From: Bacillota bacterium
GTDB lineage: Bacteria; Bacillota; Desulfitobacteriia; Desulfitobacteriales; JAJXUE01
Length of the DNA stretch: 64,000 nt
Assembly: GCA_021783135.1 (NCBI GenBank)
Contig: JAJXUE010000004.1
Coordinates: 47,498 to 111,497, forward strand
Direction: 5' to 3'
Each line of letters opens with the position of its first letter. The stretch's first letter is position 1. The notes under the pieces are model-generated. The model saw only the letters and a list, made by a program, of their open reading frames with translations. It made no database searches and was not told the DNA's origin. Below, piece after piece: positions 8,790 to 18,967 of this stretch. The position numbers and the translations under genes were made by a program.

Positions 8790-11700
8790 TTATTTCGCGT
8801 CGCACTTAATTGAATTAAGTCCTTTATCAGCAGAGCCCAGCAATTTGGTCCTCACACCGTCTAGCCCTTGATATGCTACGGGCACAATAACTAGAGTTAA
8901 AATAGTTGAAGTAGCCAAACCTGAGATTACTACAATTGCCATCGACCGCGAAATCAGTCCTCCCTCCGATGAAACTGCTAATGGCAATAGGGCACAAACT
9001 GTGGCCACGGCCGTCATTAAAATAGGTCTTAGTCTGGTTACCCCAGCCTCGAGCAGCGCTGTTTCCCGTTCCATGCCACTTTGACGATTTTGCAGTACCC
9101 GATCGACCAATACTATCGCATTCGTAACAACTATACCGATCAACATCAAGAAACCCACCATAGCTGGTACCCCCAGCGATTCGCCTGATATGTAAAGTCC
9201 AGCCAAACCACCCACCATGATGAAAGGCAACGCAAACAAGATAGCCAAGGGAGCAAGCATTTCGCCGAATGCAACCAGCATAACCATATAAACCAGCAAT
9301 ACCGCAATTATCATGGCTAACCCCAGATTAGTAAAACCGTCCTGCATTTCCTTGGATTCTCCTGCGTAGCTATAGCTCACACCAGGCGGAAGCACAAGCG
9401 TGCTAACCCTGGTTTCCACCGCTTTTTGTACTCCGGAAGAATTGTCAGTCGTAAAGCGCCCTTCCACTGAAACATACTCCTGTTGATTCAGCCTTTGGAT
9501 AGAAGTAGGGCCTGGCTGGATGCTCACTGCTGCAATGTCAGCAAGTTTGATACGTTCACCTGTCATGTTGGTGATATGCAAGCTACGAATCGTATCTAAG
9601 GTATCCAACCCATCTGCCTGCAAACCTAAGTTGACTTCGGCGGGATTGCCCGCCAGCTCCACTGTCATTACACTGTCTCCTTCAAGCATCTGGCGTACTG
9701 ACATGGCCACCATAGCCGGATTCAAGCCGTGCTTGGCCGCTGCTGCCGGATCAACCTCGATAGAAAGTTGCGGTTTAACTGCAGACAGATTAGTATGCAC
9801 ATTCGACAAGCCGGGGACATCTTTGATACTTCGTTCGATCATATCTCCTGCTTGGTGCAACGAGCTTATATCCGTTCCTTTAAGGATCATGACCAACCCG
9901 CCATAGCCAGAAGCAATTCCTACGGGTGTCAAGGCTACAGTGGCGTCAGAGTCAAATTTTTCAGTTGCCTGCTGCAAATCCTGCTCAAACTTGTTAGTAT
10001 CCACTTTTGCAATTTCGTCTTGCATCTCGATGGATACAGCAAGTTCTTCACCGCTTACTAGAGTTTGATAGCTCTTTACATCGCTGCGCCCATGTAAAAA
10101 ATTTTCCACTTTAGAAGCCAGCGCATCTGTTTTTTCGCTCGCTGTACCAACGGGCATTGTTACCTGCAGATTGTAGGAGACAGTCTTTTCCGTCGGTAAA
10201 AAATTCTGAGGAATTTGGGGCAACAACAATAGCGAACCGGCAAATACGAGTGTAGCTATCCCGGTAACCAGGAGTTTGTGCCGCAAGGCCCAACGCAAAA
10301 ATAGACGATATCCACGTTGGAGGGTATTTTCCCGCGATTCGTGCTGTTTAATATTGAGTAGAAACAGTTTCGCGACCAATGGAACTACGGTCATCGCTAC
10401 CAGCAATGAAAATATGATTGAAACCATCACTGCGATGCCGAAGGGCCTAAAATACTTTCCTACGATCCCCGGCACAAACATTAAAGGAGCAAAAACTGCT
10501 ACAGTTGTAATCGTTGACGAGGTTACGGCCTGCCCAACTTCTGTGGTAGCTTGAGCCACGAGTTCGGGTGACCGCTCTTCACTCAGCCTCACCCTCCGGT
10601 AGATATTTTCAATTACAACGATAGAATCATCCACTACTCTACCCACTGCCACGGCTATCCCGGCAAGGGTCATAATATTCAGGCTGTAATTCAGCAGATA
10701 TAAAGTAATCAGCGAGGCAAATATGGACAAAGGTATCGATAACACCGCCACAATAGTGGAACGCCAATTGCGCAAAAACACGAACGTTATCAGCATGGCA
10801 AACAATGCGCCTAAAATAGCCTCCCGTTGCATCGAGCTAACAGAAGATTTGATTTGCTGGGCACTGTTCCGCAGCTTAGTCAGCTTGTAGCCTTGCGGCA
10901 AAACTAATTCTGCGAGCTTGGCATTGACTTGCTTAATTAAATCCACGACATTGGTTCCTGCTTGGGCCTCAATACCCAACACAACTGCCGGTTGACCATT
11001 TAAACGGTTGATTACCGAGTCCTTGTCAGCGGCATAGCTTACCTTCGCGATATCGCCCAGCTTGATGACACGAATGCGTAAGACCGGCTTAACCTCAAGA
11101 GCACTGTCACCGCTAGCCGAGGCGTTGTCAGGTAAGCTTTTCAAAACGCTGACCGTGTCAGCGCCAGTGTGCTGTAATTGGGCTTGAATAGAACTGAGTT
11201 GTTTTTGCAAGGATTTTAGCTGGGCATCATTCTTAACCGCAGTCGCTTTAGTCTGCGCAATTTCTTGTTGTAGATAACCTATTTTGTTCAAATCTTGCGG
11301 TTGCGCCTGCTGAGCAAGCGCCAATTGCTGGGCATAACCGGCCAAAGTTGTCTGTTCAAGTGCCAGTTTAGCAGTCAGACCACTAATTCCCTGTGACAAT
11401 TGGATTTGGGCCTGTAACAGCATTTGGCCTTGCGTCAGGTTACCCAGTCCTGCACCGATTTTGCTGAGACTATCACCTACTGCACCAAATCCATCGCCTA
11501 CTGATTTAAAGGCGTTGCTTAGACTGCTCATGTCCTGCTCAACAATAACCAGATTCATATTTTGCGCGTCTGCAATGGATTTTAGTTTGCTGCCCACTTC
11601 CACATTTAAGGCCTTGCCGTCTAAAGTAACTTGTCCGGCCGGAATTCCAATATTATTAGCCTGCAAAGCCTGTTTCACTTGATCCAGGCTCAACTGTTCA

Positions 11701-12278
11701 GTTTTGAGTTTAGCCGGATCCAGCTTAACATTAAGTTGTTTAACGGCTGTGCCCTGAACATCGATAGCCGCAATTCCTTGCACCGAAGCAAACAGTGGCT
11801 TCACATGCTCATCAACGTATTGCTGGATTATGGACTGTTCAACGTTACCGGTAATGCCAAAGGAAACAACCGGGACTGCATTAGGTCCTTCGAGCGACAA
11901 CTGTGGTTTTTGCACCCCGTCAGGTAATTTAAGGGTAGCCAAAGCACTGTTAACATCCTTCTCCGCCTGATCCATCGCCACGTTCAGGTCGAATTCTAAA
12001 GTTGCAGCCACATAACTACTGCCGGAAGTCAAATAGAGATTCTTTAAACCTTTTAAGCCCGCCAACCCCTGTTCCAAGGGCTTGCCGACATTATCAAGTC
12101 CCTGCGCGGGCGTGGCACCCGGATACGGTACAACCACCTGCAAATACGGTATGTCAACGTTAGGCATCTCCTCCATTTTCATTGCGCCGTTGGCATAAAG
12201 ACCTCCGGCTATAATCATAATCATAGCCAAAAAAATCAAACCTGCATTGCGCATGGCAAACTTTATCCAACGATACAT
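8790..12278 (-). CDS. HAE1/AcrB-type RND efflux permease with coiled-coil insertion
   Basis: 1162 aa; GGLYANGAMKMEEMPNVDIPYLQVVVPYPGATP, VVDDSIVVIENIYRR, GLISRSMAIVVISGLATSTILTL; Gln/Leu-rich insertion preceding IKLGDIAKVSY. Confidence 0.95.
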   Translation of the reverse strand: MYRWIKFAMRNAGLIFLAMIMIIAGGLYANGAMKMEEMPNVDIPYLQVVVPYPGATPAQGLDNVGKPLEQGLAGLKGLKNLYLTSGSSYVAATLEFDLNVAMDQAEKDVNSALATLKLPDGVQKPQLSLEGPNAVPVVSFGITGNVEQSIIQQYVDEHVKPLFASVQGIAAIDVQGTAVKQLNVKLDPAKLKTEQLSLDQVKQALQANNIGIPAGQVTLDGKALNVEVGSKLKSIADAQNMNLVIVEQDMSSLSNAFKSVGDGFGAVGDSLSKIGAGLGNLTQGQMLLQAQIQLSQGISGLTAKLALEQTTLAGYAQQLALAQQAQPQDLNKIGYLQQEIAQTKATAVKNDAQLKSLQKQLSSIQAQLQHTGADTVSVLKSLPDNASASGDSALEVKPVLRIRVIKLGDIAKVSYAADKDSVINRLNGQPAVVLGIEAQAGTNVVDLIKQVNAKLAELVLPQGYKLTKLRNSAQQIKSSVSSMQREAILGALFAMLITFVFLRNWRSTIVAVLSIPLSIFASLITLYLLNYSLNIMTLAGIAVAVGRVVDDSIVVIENIYRRVRLSEERSPELVAQATTEVGQAVTSSTITTVAVFAPLMFVPGIVGKYFRPFGIAVMVSIIFSLLVAMTVVPLVAKLFLLNIKQHESRENTLQRGYRLFLRWALRHKLLVTGIATLVFAGSLLLLPQIPQNFLPTEKTVSYNLQVTMPVGTASEKTDALASKVENFLHGRSDVKSYQTLVSGEELAVSIEMQDEIAKVDTNKFEQDLQQATEKFDSDATVALTPVGIASGYGGLVMILKGTDISSLHQAGDMIERSIKDVPGLSNVHTNLSAVKPQLSIEVDPAAAAKHGLNPAMVAMSVRQMLEGDSVMTVELAGNPAEVNLGLQADGLDTLDTIRSLHITNMTGERIKLADIAAVSIQPGPTSIQRLNQQEYVSVEGRFTTDNSSGVQKAVETRVSTLVLPPGVSYSYAGESKEMQDGFTNLGLAMIIAVLLVYMVMLVAFGEMLAPLAILFALPFIMVGGLAGLYISGESLGVPAMVGFLMLIGIVVTNAIVLVDRVLQNRQSGMERETALLEAGVTRLRPILMTAVATVCALLPLAVSSEGGLISRSMAIVVISGLATSTILTLVIVPVAYQGLDGVRTKLLGSADKGLNSIKCDAK

Positions 12279-12453
12279 GCTTTACCTCCCACTCCAATTT
12301 TAACCTTTCCGTCAAAATCTAAGATATGCAAGCCGTTGGTCGAACATCCCTAAAAAGACTCAAGTGCACCATTAGCGCTATCTTTAGCTACATTTGCAGC
12401 ACCCAAGCATATGATATATGGTATAAATTGCCACGTGGAAGGAGTGTAGTCAA

Positions 12454-12600
12454 ATGCCTTTCTTTGGTTTTTTCCCGGGCTTGGTTTTTGGTACCCTATT
12501 AGGTAGCGCGATTGCTCCTCGGTATTACCCGTACCCGGCATATGCCCCGTATTCCCGACCGTATCCCGCCTATTACCGGGCCTATCCTTTCCCGTATTAG
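12454..12600 (+). CDS. 48-aa Tyr/Pro-rich microprotein (not in ORF track)
   Basis: GGAAGGAGTG...ATG; MPFFGFFPGLVFGTLLGSAIAPRYYPYPAYAPYSRPYPAYYRAYPFPY*. Confidence 0.65.
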   Translation: MPFFGFFPGLVFGTLLGSAIAPRYYPYPAYAPYSRPYPAYYRAYPFPY

Positions 12601-12637
12601 TTCAGTACTACGCCAGTTTCATTTCTAGGCACTGCCA

Positions 12638-12714
12638 AGAAAAGCGCGCATCGGTTTCCACTGCGCGCTTTTCCTCGTACTATCATCCACTGCTCTCGCC
12701 TAGTTGGCGAGGCA
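12638..12714 (+). repeat. Dispersed intergenic repeat, copy 2
   Basis: AAAAGCGCGCATCGGTTTCCACTGCGCGCTTTTCCTCGTACTATCATCCACTGCTCTCGCCTAGTTGGCGAGGC. Confidence 0.8.
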
Positions 12715-12760
12715 ATAAAAACGCAAGACCCTACAGTCACCTTCTGTAGGGTCTTGCGTA
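12715..12760 (-). terminator. Intrinsic terminator
   Basis: Minus: ACGCAAGACCCTACAGaaggtgaCTGTAGGGTCTTGCGTTTTTATT, downstream of the kinase gene. Confidence 0.8.
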
Positions 12761-12807
12761 TGCACTACCGTCTGATAGTTTCATGGCAGTTGTAACCAGG
12801 CAATCCC

Positions 12808-14043
12808 TTAGGCCTCTTCATATGCTGTGGGACATTCATCTACCGGTATGATTAAACTTACTGTCGTCCTGCCCTGCTGAGAAGACATTCTAATTCCGTA
12901 GGCGGAACCAAATTGTAATTGCAGGCGCCGATGTACATTGTGCAGACCTATCCCGCACTTAATTTGATCAGGAGTCGCTACGGTGTCGGTAGCGTCCCTC
13001 CATCCAACACCGTCATCACATACAGCTATTTCAGCTTGAGTCCCGTTGATTTGACCGCGAATAGTTAAATTTCCTACAGTTTCCTTAGGTTCCAAGCCAT
13101 GGACACAGGCGTTTTCCGTCAGGGGTTGCAGACTCAGGAAAGGTATACGAAGCCTCAGCAATTCCGGCGGCACAGCAATACTTACCCTAAGTTTGGCTCC
13201 AAAACGATTTTTTTGAATCAGCAAATAATTTTCCACATAGTTAATTTCATCCTGTACCGTAACCATTTCGCCTGGGCGATCTAAATTATGGCGCAAAAGG
13301 TTCGATAACGCATACAACGTGTTGACTCCTTTTTCATGTTCCCCTAGAGTTATTAACCCGGTAATCGTATTAAGCGTATTAAACAAAAAATGCGGTTTAA
13401 TTTGCGCCTGCAGGGTTTTTAGCTCAGCCTTGTGCAAGGTGTGTTCCAGTTCCTCGATAATCCTGGCCTCCTCCGCCGTTTTTAGTTTTTGGCGGCTGAG
13501 TTCTTCCTGCATCTTGCTTCGATATACCAACTCCACGATATAGTTAACTACAACCTGAATCAACCCACCAGCCGCCTGACACCTGTCCATGCTAATGATT
13601 TTAATCTCTTGGAAGGATCTCTCTAGAAGCTTGGCTTCAAGTCCTAAGTCTGCTGTAGCCATGAGCATCGCCGCAATCTCATGGGGCTCCGGAGGTGTCA
13701 AGTGCATTTGTCCACAAGTAATCGAACCCCAAAACTGTTCTTCAACCACAATCGGCACCGACATCAACATGACACCGGCGTGGCATTTGCCCATACAGTA
13801 ATCGCCAGCCTTAACGGTTTGCAAGCCTAAGTCTGCGTTAGAGCAAATACAGCGCTCTAAACCGCGGGACGTAGAACGAATGGCTTGACAAAACCCGTAA
13901 AAATAGTCGTGTTTGACTACCGGATAGCCCTGCGCATCATTAATATCAATTGTGATGTCGGTTGCTTGCGTAAAGTTTTTGATAATGTCGATTAACTTGT
14001 CCTGCTCGATTAGTTGCAGTAGATTATCGTTTTGGCCTTCCAT
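12808..14043 (-). CDS. LytS-type sensor histidine kinase with N-terminal PocR domain
   Basis: PocR-like QATDITIDINDAQGYPVVKHDYFYGFCQAIRST...CHAGVMLMSVPIVV; kinase LKTLQAQIKPHFLFNTLNTI and GIGLHNVHRRLQLQFG. Confidence 0.85.
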   Translation of the reverse strand: MEGQNDNLLQLIEQDKLIDIIKNFTQATDITIDINDAQGYPVVKHDYFYGFCQAIRSTSRGLERCICSNADLGLQTVKAGDYCMGKCHAGVMLMSVPIVVEEQFWGSITCGQMHLTPPEPHEIAAMLMATADLGLEAKLLERSFQEIKIISMDRCQAAGGLIQVVVNYIVELVYRSKMQEELSRQKLKTAEEARIIEELEHTLHKAELKTLQAQIKPHFLFNTLNTITGLITLGEHEKGVNTLYALSNLLRHNLDRPGEMVTVQDEINYVENYLLIQKNRFGAKLRVSIAVPPELLRLRIPFLSLQPLTENACVHGLEPKETVGNLTIRGQINGTQAEIAVCDDGVGWRDATDTVATPDQIKCGIGLHNVHRRLQLQFGSAYGIRMSSQQGRTTVSLIIPVDECPTAYEEA

Positions 14044-14052
14044 CTAAACCTC

Positions 14053-14583
14053 CTAATCCACCTCAAACTCTGCGGGGCCTTCCAGCATGTATTGCACAAT
14101 TACCACGTCCAACCAGCGCCCAAATTTTTTACCCACTTCGCGATAACGTCCCACGCGTTCCATAGCAAATTTATCTGCCAGGGCTAAGCTGGCCTCATTG
14201 TTCCCGGCTATAAGCCCAAGAATTGAGTGGTATCCCAAATCACGGGCCTCTGCCAACAGTTGCGTTAACAACAGAGCCCCGACACCTTGCCCCCGATATG
14301 CCTGATGCACATAAATTGAGAATTCCACACTCGGCGCATATGCTGGCCGCGTATGAAACGGGGATAAGCTTCCCCACCCGACAACTTGCTCGTTTGCTAC
14401 CGCGGAAAATAACGGATATTTGGGGTTTTGATGCATAGCAAACCATTCTTGTCGTTCTGCCATGCTCTTGGCTTCCGTATCAAAGGTTGCAGTCCCGCGC
14501 AACACCTGTTCATTATATATCTCGCGCAAGGCAGGAATATCTTCCGGCCTGCTCAAACGGATTGTAAAAGTTTCCATGCCCAC
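14053..14583 (-). CDS. GNAT family N-acetyltransferase (phosphinothricin-type)
   Basis: IRLSRPEDIPALREIYNEQVLRGTATFDTEAKS...VEFSIYVHQAYRGQGVGALLLTQLL. Confidence 0.9.
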   Translation of the reverse strand: MGMETFTIRLSRPEDIPALREIYNEQVLRGTATFDTEAKSMAERQEWFAMHQNPKYPLFSAVANEQVVGWGSLSPFHTRPAYAPSVEFSIYVHQAYRGQGVGALLLTQLLAEARDLGYHSILGLIAGNNEASLALADKFAMERVGRYREVGKKFGRWLDVVIVQYMLEGPAEFEVD

Positions 14584-14698
14584 TCCTCCTGTTTTTTACT
14601 TCCTTTACATTGTAACTCAAGTACATTGTAAATCAAGCTGAGCAGGCTTGAAAATATGTCTACCCAAATGCGCCAAAGCTAAAAATTTGCGTCGCATC

Positions 14699-15916
14699 TT
14701 ATTTCTTAATCATAAGCTCTCGCCCGGTTTTACCACTCTGGATGACTCGTGCGTCAACCTCTACCTCAATATCAGCCTCACGCCAGCTGTCGCGCCAGGT
14801 AGGGCCAAGAGTCTGCCAAGTTGTAAGCTCAGTACGGTGTAATTGTTGGGTGAAGCCAAGTATATCGGCATTTAATTGCCGGGATTTATCTATAGTTGCT
14901 AGCACACAACTCCGCACTGTTGCCGAGGCCATCTGCTCAATCTTAGCTAAGGCCTCCGGCGTGACTTGGATATCCTTAACCTCATCTACCTCACCCCACG
15001 TCTTAACTTTGACGCGATAGTTTATTTCCCCTCCTGTCACCTTAGCTTCAATCTTACTCTCGACTTTACCTATCAAATATGTTGCCACCTTATCCCCATC
15101 AATTACAGTAATAGGAATCATGGCACTGTTCACGCCACAGTTAACAATGTAGCCAAAGGTCTCTTTTTTGTTCAGCCAGCCTACCAGCTTATCACCGTGA
15201 AAGACCGCTAGCCCCTTGATAACTACGGCCTTGTCTACCGCAACAGTAGGATCTTCTTGCGGCTTAACCACATAAATTTCCCCAGCCACAGGATCGCGGT
15301 CGGGGCTTAACAAAGTTTGAATAAACTGATTGCTATCTATGCCGCAGGAGATGCCTATTCTATCTACCTTATTTTCCTCCAGGCCCTGAATTTCTTTGGC
15401 CAGAGTATCGTCCACTTCCGGGTGAGCCTGTAACACATCAAATGCCTCACCCGGTGTAACCAGAATATAGGTTCGTAAACGAAATTGCCGAAAGCGTGCC
15501 TGTAAATCAACTATTTGGGCTACTCCCTCCCGTGCCGCCTTTTCACCGACGATTAAGCCGCTTACATACCCCAAGAAAATAAAACGAGGCGAGCGAATCA
15601 TCAAGTCCCGCGTAGCTTCCTGTAAAGTTGCACCCGTACCTTTGAACAACAATGCCTGCCCGACTCCTGCTCCCCCACCGGTGGAAGTTGCTCCATTATT
15701 GCCTCCACCCGACTGTGTTGCCGGTTGAGGCTGCAGTACCTTGGCTGATACCTGCCACACATCCTGACCTTGGTTGTTTTGACCCGCCACCTTGTCGACG
15801 CCAAGCAACGTGACAATAGCTAAATCCTCTATTTCCTTGCGGCTCCAACAGCCTGGGATAAAGGAAGAGCATATGATTAGTAATAGCAAGGCTAGGGCGC
15901 GTAAACGCTGATTCAC
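14699..15916 (-). CDS. gerC-like: Ger(x)C family spore germination lipoprotein
   Basis: FIPGCWSRKEIEDLAIVTLLGVDK; TWRDSWREADIEVEVDARVIQSG C-terminus; overlaps gerB-like stop. Confidence 0.9.
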   Translation of the reverse strand: MNQRLRALALLLLIICSSFIPGCWSRKEIEDLAIVTLLGVDKVAGQNNQGQDVWQVSAKVLQPQPATQSGGGNNGATSTGGGAGVGQALLFKGTGATLQEATRDLMIRSPRFIFLGYVSGLIVGEKAAREGVAQIVDLQARFRQFRLRTYILVTPGEAFDVLQAHPEVDDTLAKEIQGLEENKVDRIGISCGIDSNQFIQTLLSPDRDPVAGEIYVVKPQEDPTVAVDKAVVIKGLAVFHGDKLVGWLNKKETFGYIVNCGVNSAMIPITVIDGDKVATYLIGKVESKIEAKVTGGEINYRVKVKTWGEVDEVKDIQVTPEALAKIEQMASATVRSCVLATIDKSRQLNADILGFTQQLHRTELTTWQTLGPTWRDSWREADIEVEVDARVIQSGKTGRELMIKK

Positions 15917-17013
15917 TTACTCGTCCTCCTCTTACGCAATCTTATTGCCGCCACCGGCCACAGCAGTAGAGGCAACACCAGTTCAAATACCAAAGCCATA
16001 GGGGTCCAGTACTTATCAAGAAACTCCATTAACTGTAAAGTATTGGCAAACAGGAATGCGGACCCGAGTATATGGCATAGCGCACTTGGCACCAGGACAT
16101 ACTTGTAATTCTTAATACCGCTTACTTGGGCTGAAGTCAGACAGATTACGTAGAATGTTAACGATGACTTGACGACAATTCCACTCACCCAAAAAGTCAT
16201 AATTAGGATGGTTAGCCTTTGGATAAAGCGGGCAATGTTGACATACGAAGCTAGTTCCAAGACCGGAAATAATAGATCACCGGTCAAATACGGACCAAAA
16301 ACGGCTAAAGCAGTAAAGGTTACGGCAGTAAAGGTTATGGTCATTGCTAACAAAGCAATTAGGACCTTTTTCCCTACTTCCTGTGGTTTGTTAATAGAGG
16401 GCAGAAGCATCACAAGCACCACAATCTCACCATACCAAGATGCAGGTACGAAGGACCCCTGAATAATAGGTAGCACCCCACCTTCCAGCAGTGGTTGCAA
16501 GCGACCCAACTGCATATCGGGAATCGTAAACAACACAACTATGAGCAAAGTCAGCAAAAACAAGGGTAAAATAAATTGCGCCATCCGGGCAATAACTTCT
16601 ACACCCTTATAGGCGGCATACCCTGCTACCAATACCAACAAGGAGCAAAAAGCCCAGATAGGGGTTTCCGGCATGAAGTTTACTGTCAGGAATTCGGCGA
16701 ACTCTCTAACCACTAAGATATTCATCACCAGAAAGAATAGGGCGTAACTACCTGCCACAGCCTTGCCAAGAAGCTTGCCTAGGATAACTTCGCTATACTC
16801 CGCCAAAGTCTTATCCGGAAAATACATCCCTAATTTCCAGACTGCGAGAAGCACCACTGAAGCAATAATTGTGGGCAGTACCAAAGTAGCCAGCCAGGCT
16901 GATTGATACGCCTTTTGCGCGGTAATCGCAGGAACGAACAATACAGCAGTAGCCAGCACAACAACGTATAAGAGCGCTGCCAACTGACGACCAGAAATCT
17001 TTACTTGTTTGAT
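15913..17013 (-). CDS. gerB-like: GerAB/Spo-germination permease (GerB-like); likely initiates at ATC 17013
   Basis: IKQVKISGRQLAALLYVVVLATAVLFVPAITAQKA; GGAGG 9 nt before ATC; ORF track extension to 17118 lies inside gerA. Confidence 0.85.
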   Translation of the reverse strand: MKQVKISGRQLAALLYVVVLATAVLFVPAITAQKAYQSAWLATLVLPTIIASVVLLAVWKLGMYFPDKTLAEYSEVILGKLLGKAVAGSYALFFLVMNILVVREFAEFLTVNFMPETPIWAFCSLLVLVAGYAAYKGVEVIARMAQFILPLFLLTLLIVVLFTIPDMQLGRLQPLLEGGVLPIIQGSFVPASWYGEIVVLVMLLPSINKPQEVGKKVLIALLAMTITFTAVTFTALAVFGPYLTGDLLFPVLELASYVNIARFIQRLTILIMTFWVSGIVVKSSLTFYVICLTSAQVSGIKNYKYVLVPSALCHILGSAFLFANTLQLMEFLDKYWTPMALVFELVLPLLLWPVAAIRLRKRRTSK

Positions 17014-18617
17014 GAATTCTCGCCTCCTTCGCCCGGTTTCTGCGGACCACCTTGGGGATCTTGCCGCGCAGGCTCCTTGGCGCCGGAAAAATGAGGTCGG
17101 GTAAACATCGCCCACCACGGTACCCGGACAAAGGTATCCTTCATATCCTTGGGACTAAGCGGTGCAAAGGGTGACAGATACGGCACACCAAAAGAGCGCA
17201 GCCCACACAGATGAATCAATAGCGCCATCAAGCCCAACATTACTCCAGGCATACCAAGCACAGCTGCACATATCATCAGAGCAAAACGCAAAATTCGAAT
17301 GCTATAACTGGCGCTAATGTTAGGAATTGTGAATGACGCTAATGCAGTTAAGGCCACGACAATTACCATACTGGAACTAACAATCCCAGCCTGTACAGCT
17401 GCCTGACCTATGACTAGCCCCCCCACCGTGCTGACCGCCTGACCCACATTGTGTGGCAAACGTACTCCAGCTTCGCGCAACAGTTCAAAAGTAAGTTCCA
17501 TGATTAAGGCTTCTATAAAAGCGGGAAAGGGCACCCCGACCCTCGCCTGTGCAATTGATGTCAATAATGCGGCTGGAAGCATTTCCTGATGATAAGTAGT
17601 TATAGCAATATATATTGCCGGGAGAAGCAAGGCTAAGTTTAGTGCCACAAAACGCAGCAACCGGATAAAACTAGCATAAATGTAGAGGTTAAAGGAGTCT
17701 TCGCTAGCCTGCAACATGGTTACAAATGTTGCAGGTACAATTAGGGCTACGGGTGTAGTGTCCACAATGATACCTACGCGCCCCTCTAACAAGGCTGAGG
17801 CAGTCTTATCAGGGCGTTCCGTTGCCAACACTAGCGGGAAAAAGGTAAAGGGCTCATCGGAAATAAATTCTTCAATAACCGCACTATCTATAATTCCGTC
17901 AATTTTAATTCTTTGAATCCGCTCTTTTACCTCAGCCACAGTGCCATCATTGACAACCCCTTTAAGATAGCACACTGCAACTGATGTCTTGGAAATTGCC
18001 CCGACCTGTAGTACTTCTACCTTTAATCTACTGCTTTTAAGCCTTTGACGCACCAGTGCGACATTGACCCGGTAGCTTTCCACAAACCCATCACGTGGCC
18101 CTCTGACCACTGGTTCAACAACCGGCTCCAAAATTGCTCGACCTTGACCGCCTGGAGTTATGCCAACTAGGGCTGTAGCTGAGCCTTCTAAAAGCAAAGC
18201 CACATTCCCCTGCAATATATGGGTAGTCAGCTCCAATACATCTGTTGAAGTCTTGACCTCCATTAGGGTGATAAGCCTGTCACGCAGGATTTGAGGGGCG
18301 TTGTGTTTGGTTAGCTGCATATCCGCAGTAAGCGCTGAGTTATCCAGTAAAATAGACTGCATCAAGTGTTGACTAGATAACGAATCATCAGCAACCGCAT
18401 CTATGTGAATAACGCACGCTTTCAAGGCCGGCTTAGTATTAAGTTGAAACTCGCGAAAAACGACATCACCGCACAAATCAAAAACCTGATGTAAAATTTT
18501 AAGGTTTTCGGCTATGTTTGCGACTAGAGGCCGTTGCTCTTTGGGCTCCTTAGCAGAATTTGCCGTAGTATTTTTGCCAGAGGCGCCCAGCACCTTTTGC
18601 AGTACCTGTTTAAACAT
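17001..18617 (-). CDS. gerA-like: GerA family spore germination protein
   Basis: VRGPRDGFVESYRVNVALVRQRLKSSRLKVE...EGRVGIIVDTTPVALIVPATFVTMLQASEDS. Confidence 0.95.
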   Translation of the reverse strand: MFKQVLQKVLGASGKNTTANSAKEPKEQRPLVANIAENLKILHQVFDLCGDVVFREFQLNTKPALKACVIHIDAVADDSLSSQHLMQSILLDNSALTADMQLTKHNAPQILRDRLITLMEVKTSTDVLELTTHILQGNVALLLEGSATALVGITPGGQGRAILEPVVEPVVRGPRDGFVESYRVNVALVRQRLKSSRLKVEVLQVGAISKTSVAVCYLKGVVNDGTVAEVKERIQRIKIDGIIDSAVIEEFISDEPFTFFPLVLATERPDKTASALLEGRVGIIVDTTPVALIVPATFVTMLQASEDSFNLYIYASFIRLLRFVALNLALLLPAIYIAITTYHQEMLPAALLTSIAQARVGVPFPAFIEALIMELTFELLREAGVRLPHNVGQAVSTVGGLVIGQAAVQAGIVSSSMVIVVALTALASFTIPNISASYSIRILRFALMICAAVLGMPGVMLGLMALLIHLCGLRSFGVPYLSPFAPLSPKDMKDTFVRVPWWAMFTRPHFSGAKEPARQDPQGGPQKPGEGGENSSNK

Positions 18618-18791
18618 CTTTTGTCCATCTCACTTTTTACATTATCTTTCCACAAATAGCTTATTTATACCCATTGACGTGCAAAAGGGTCTTAAGCAAT
18701 GCGCGCTACGTTTTCCTGCATAGCCTGTGTATTTTAGTGCCCGTGATAGGTATGCTCGCCTCAAGTTGCCGAGTATATCCTTGCCCGAGGA

Positions 18792-18832
18792 ACTAAAAAA
18801 ATTAGCCTCAGTTCAAGGCTAACGTTTTTTAG
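18792..18832. terminator. Bidirectional terminator-like hairpin
   Basis: ACTAAAAAAATTAGCCTcagttcAAGGCTAACGTTTTTTAGT. Confidence 0.65.
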
Positions 18833-18967
18833 TCCAGCTATATTTATTTAAACAAACCGCTATTTTGGTTACTAGCAAGAATAGTGCTGGCCACACCGGG
18901 CAGAATAAGAGTTGATTTTTCTTTTATTTTGGTCAATATCGTTCCTATCTACGAAAGGAGACCTTCG

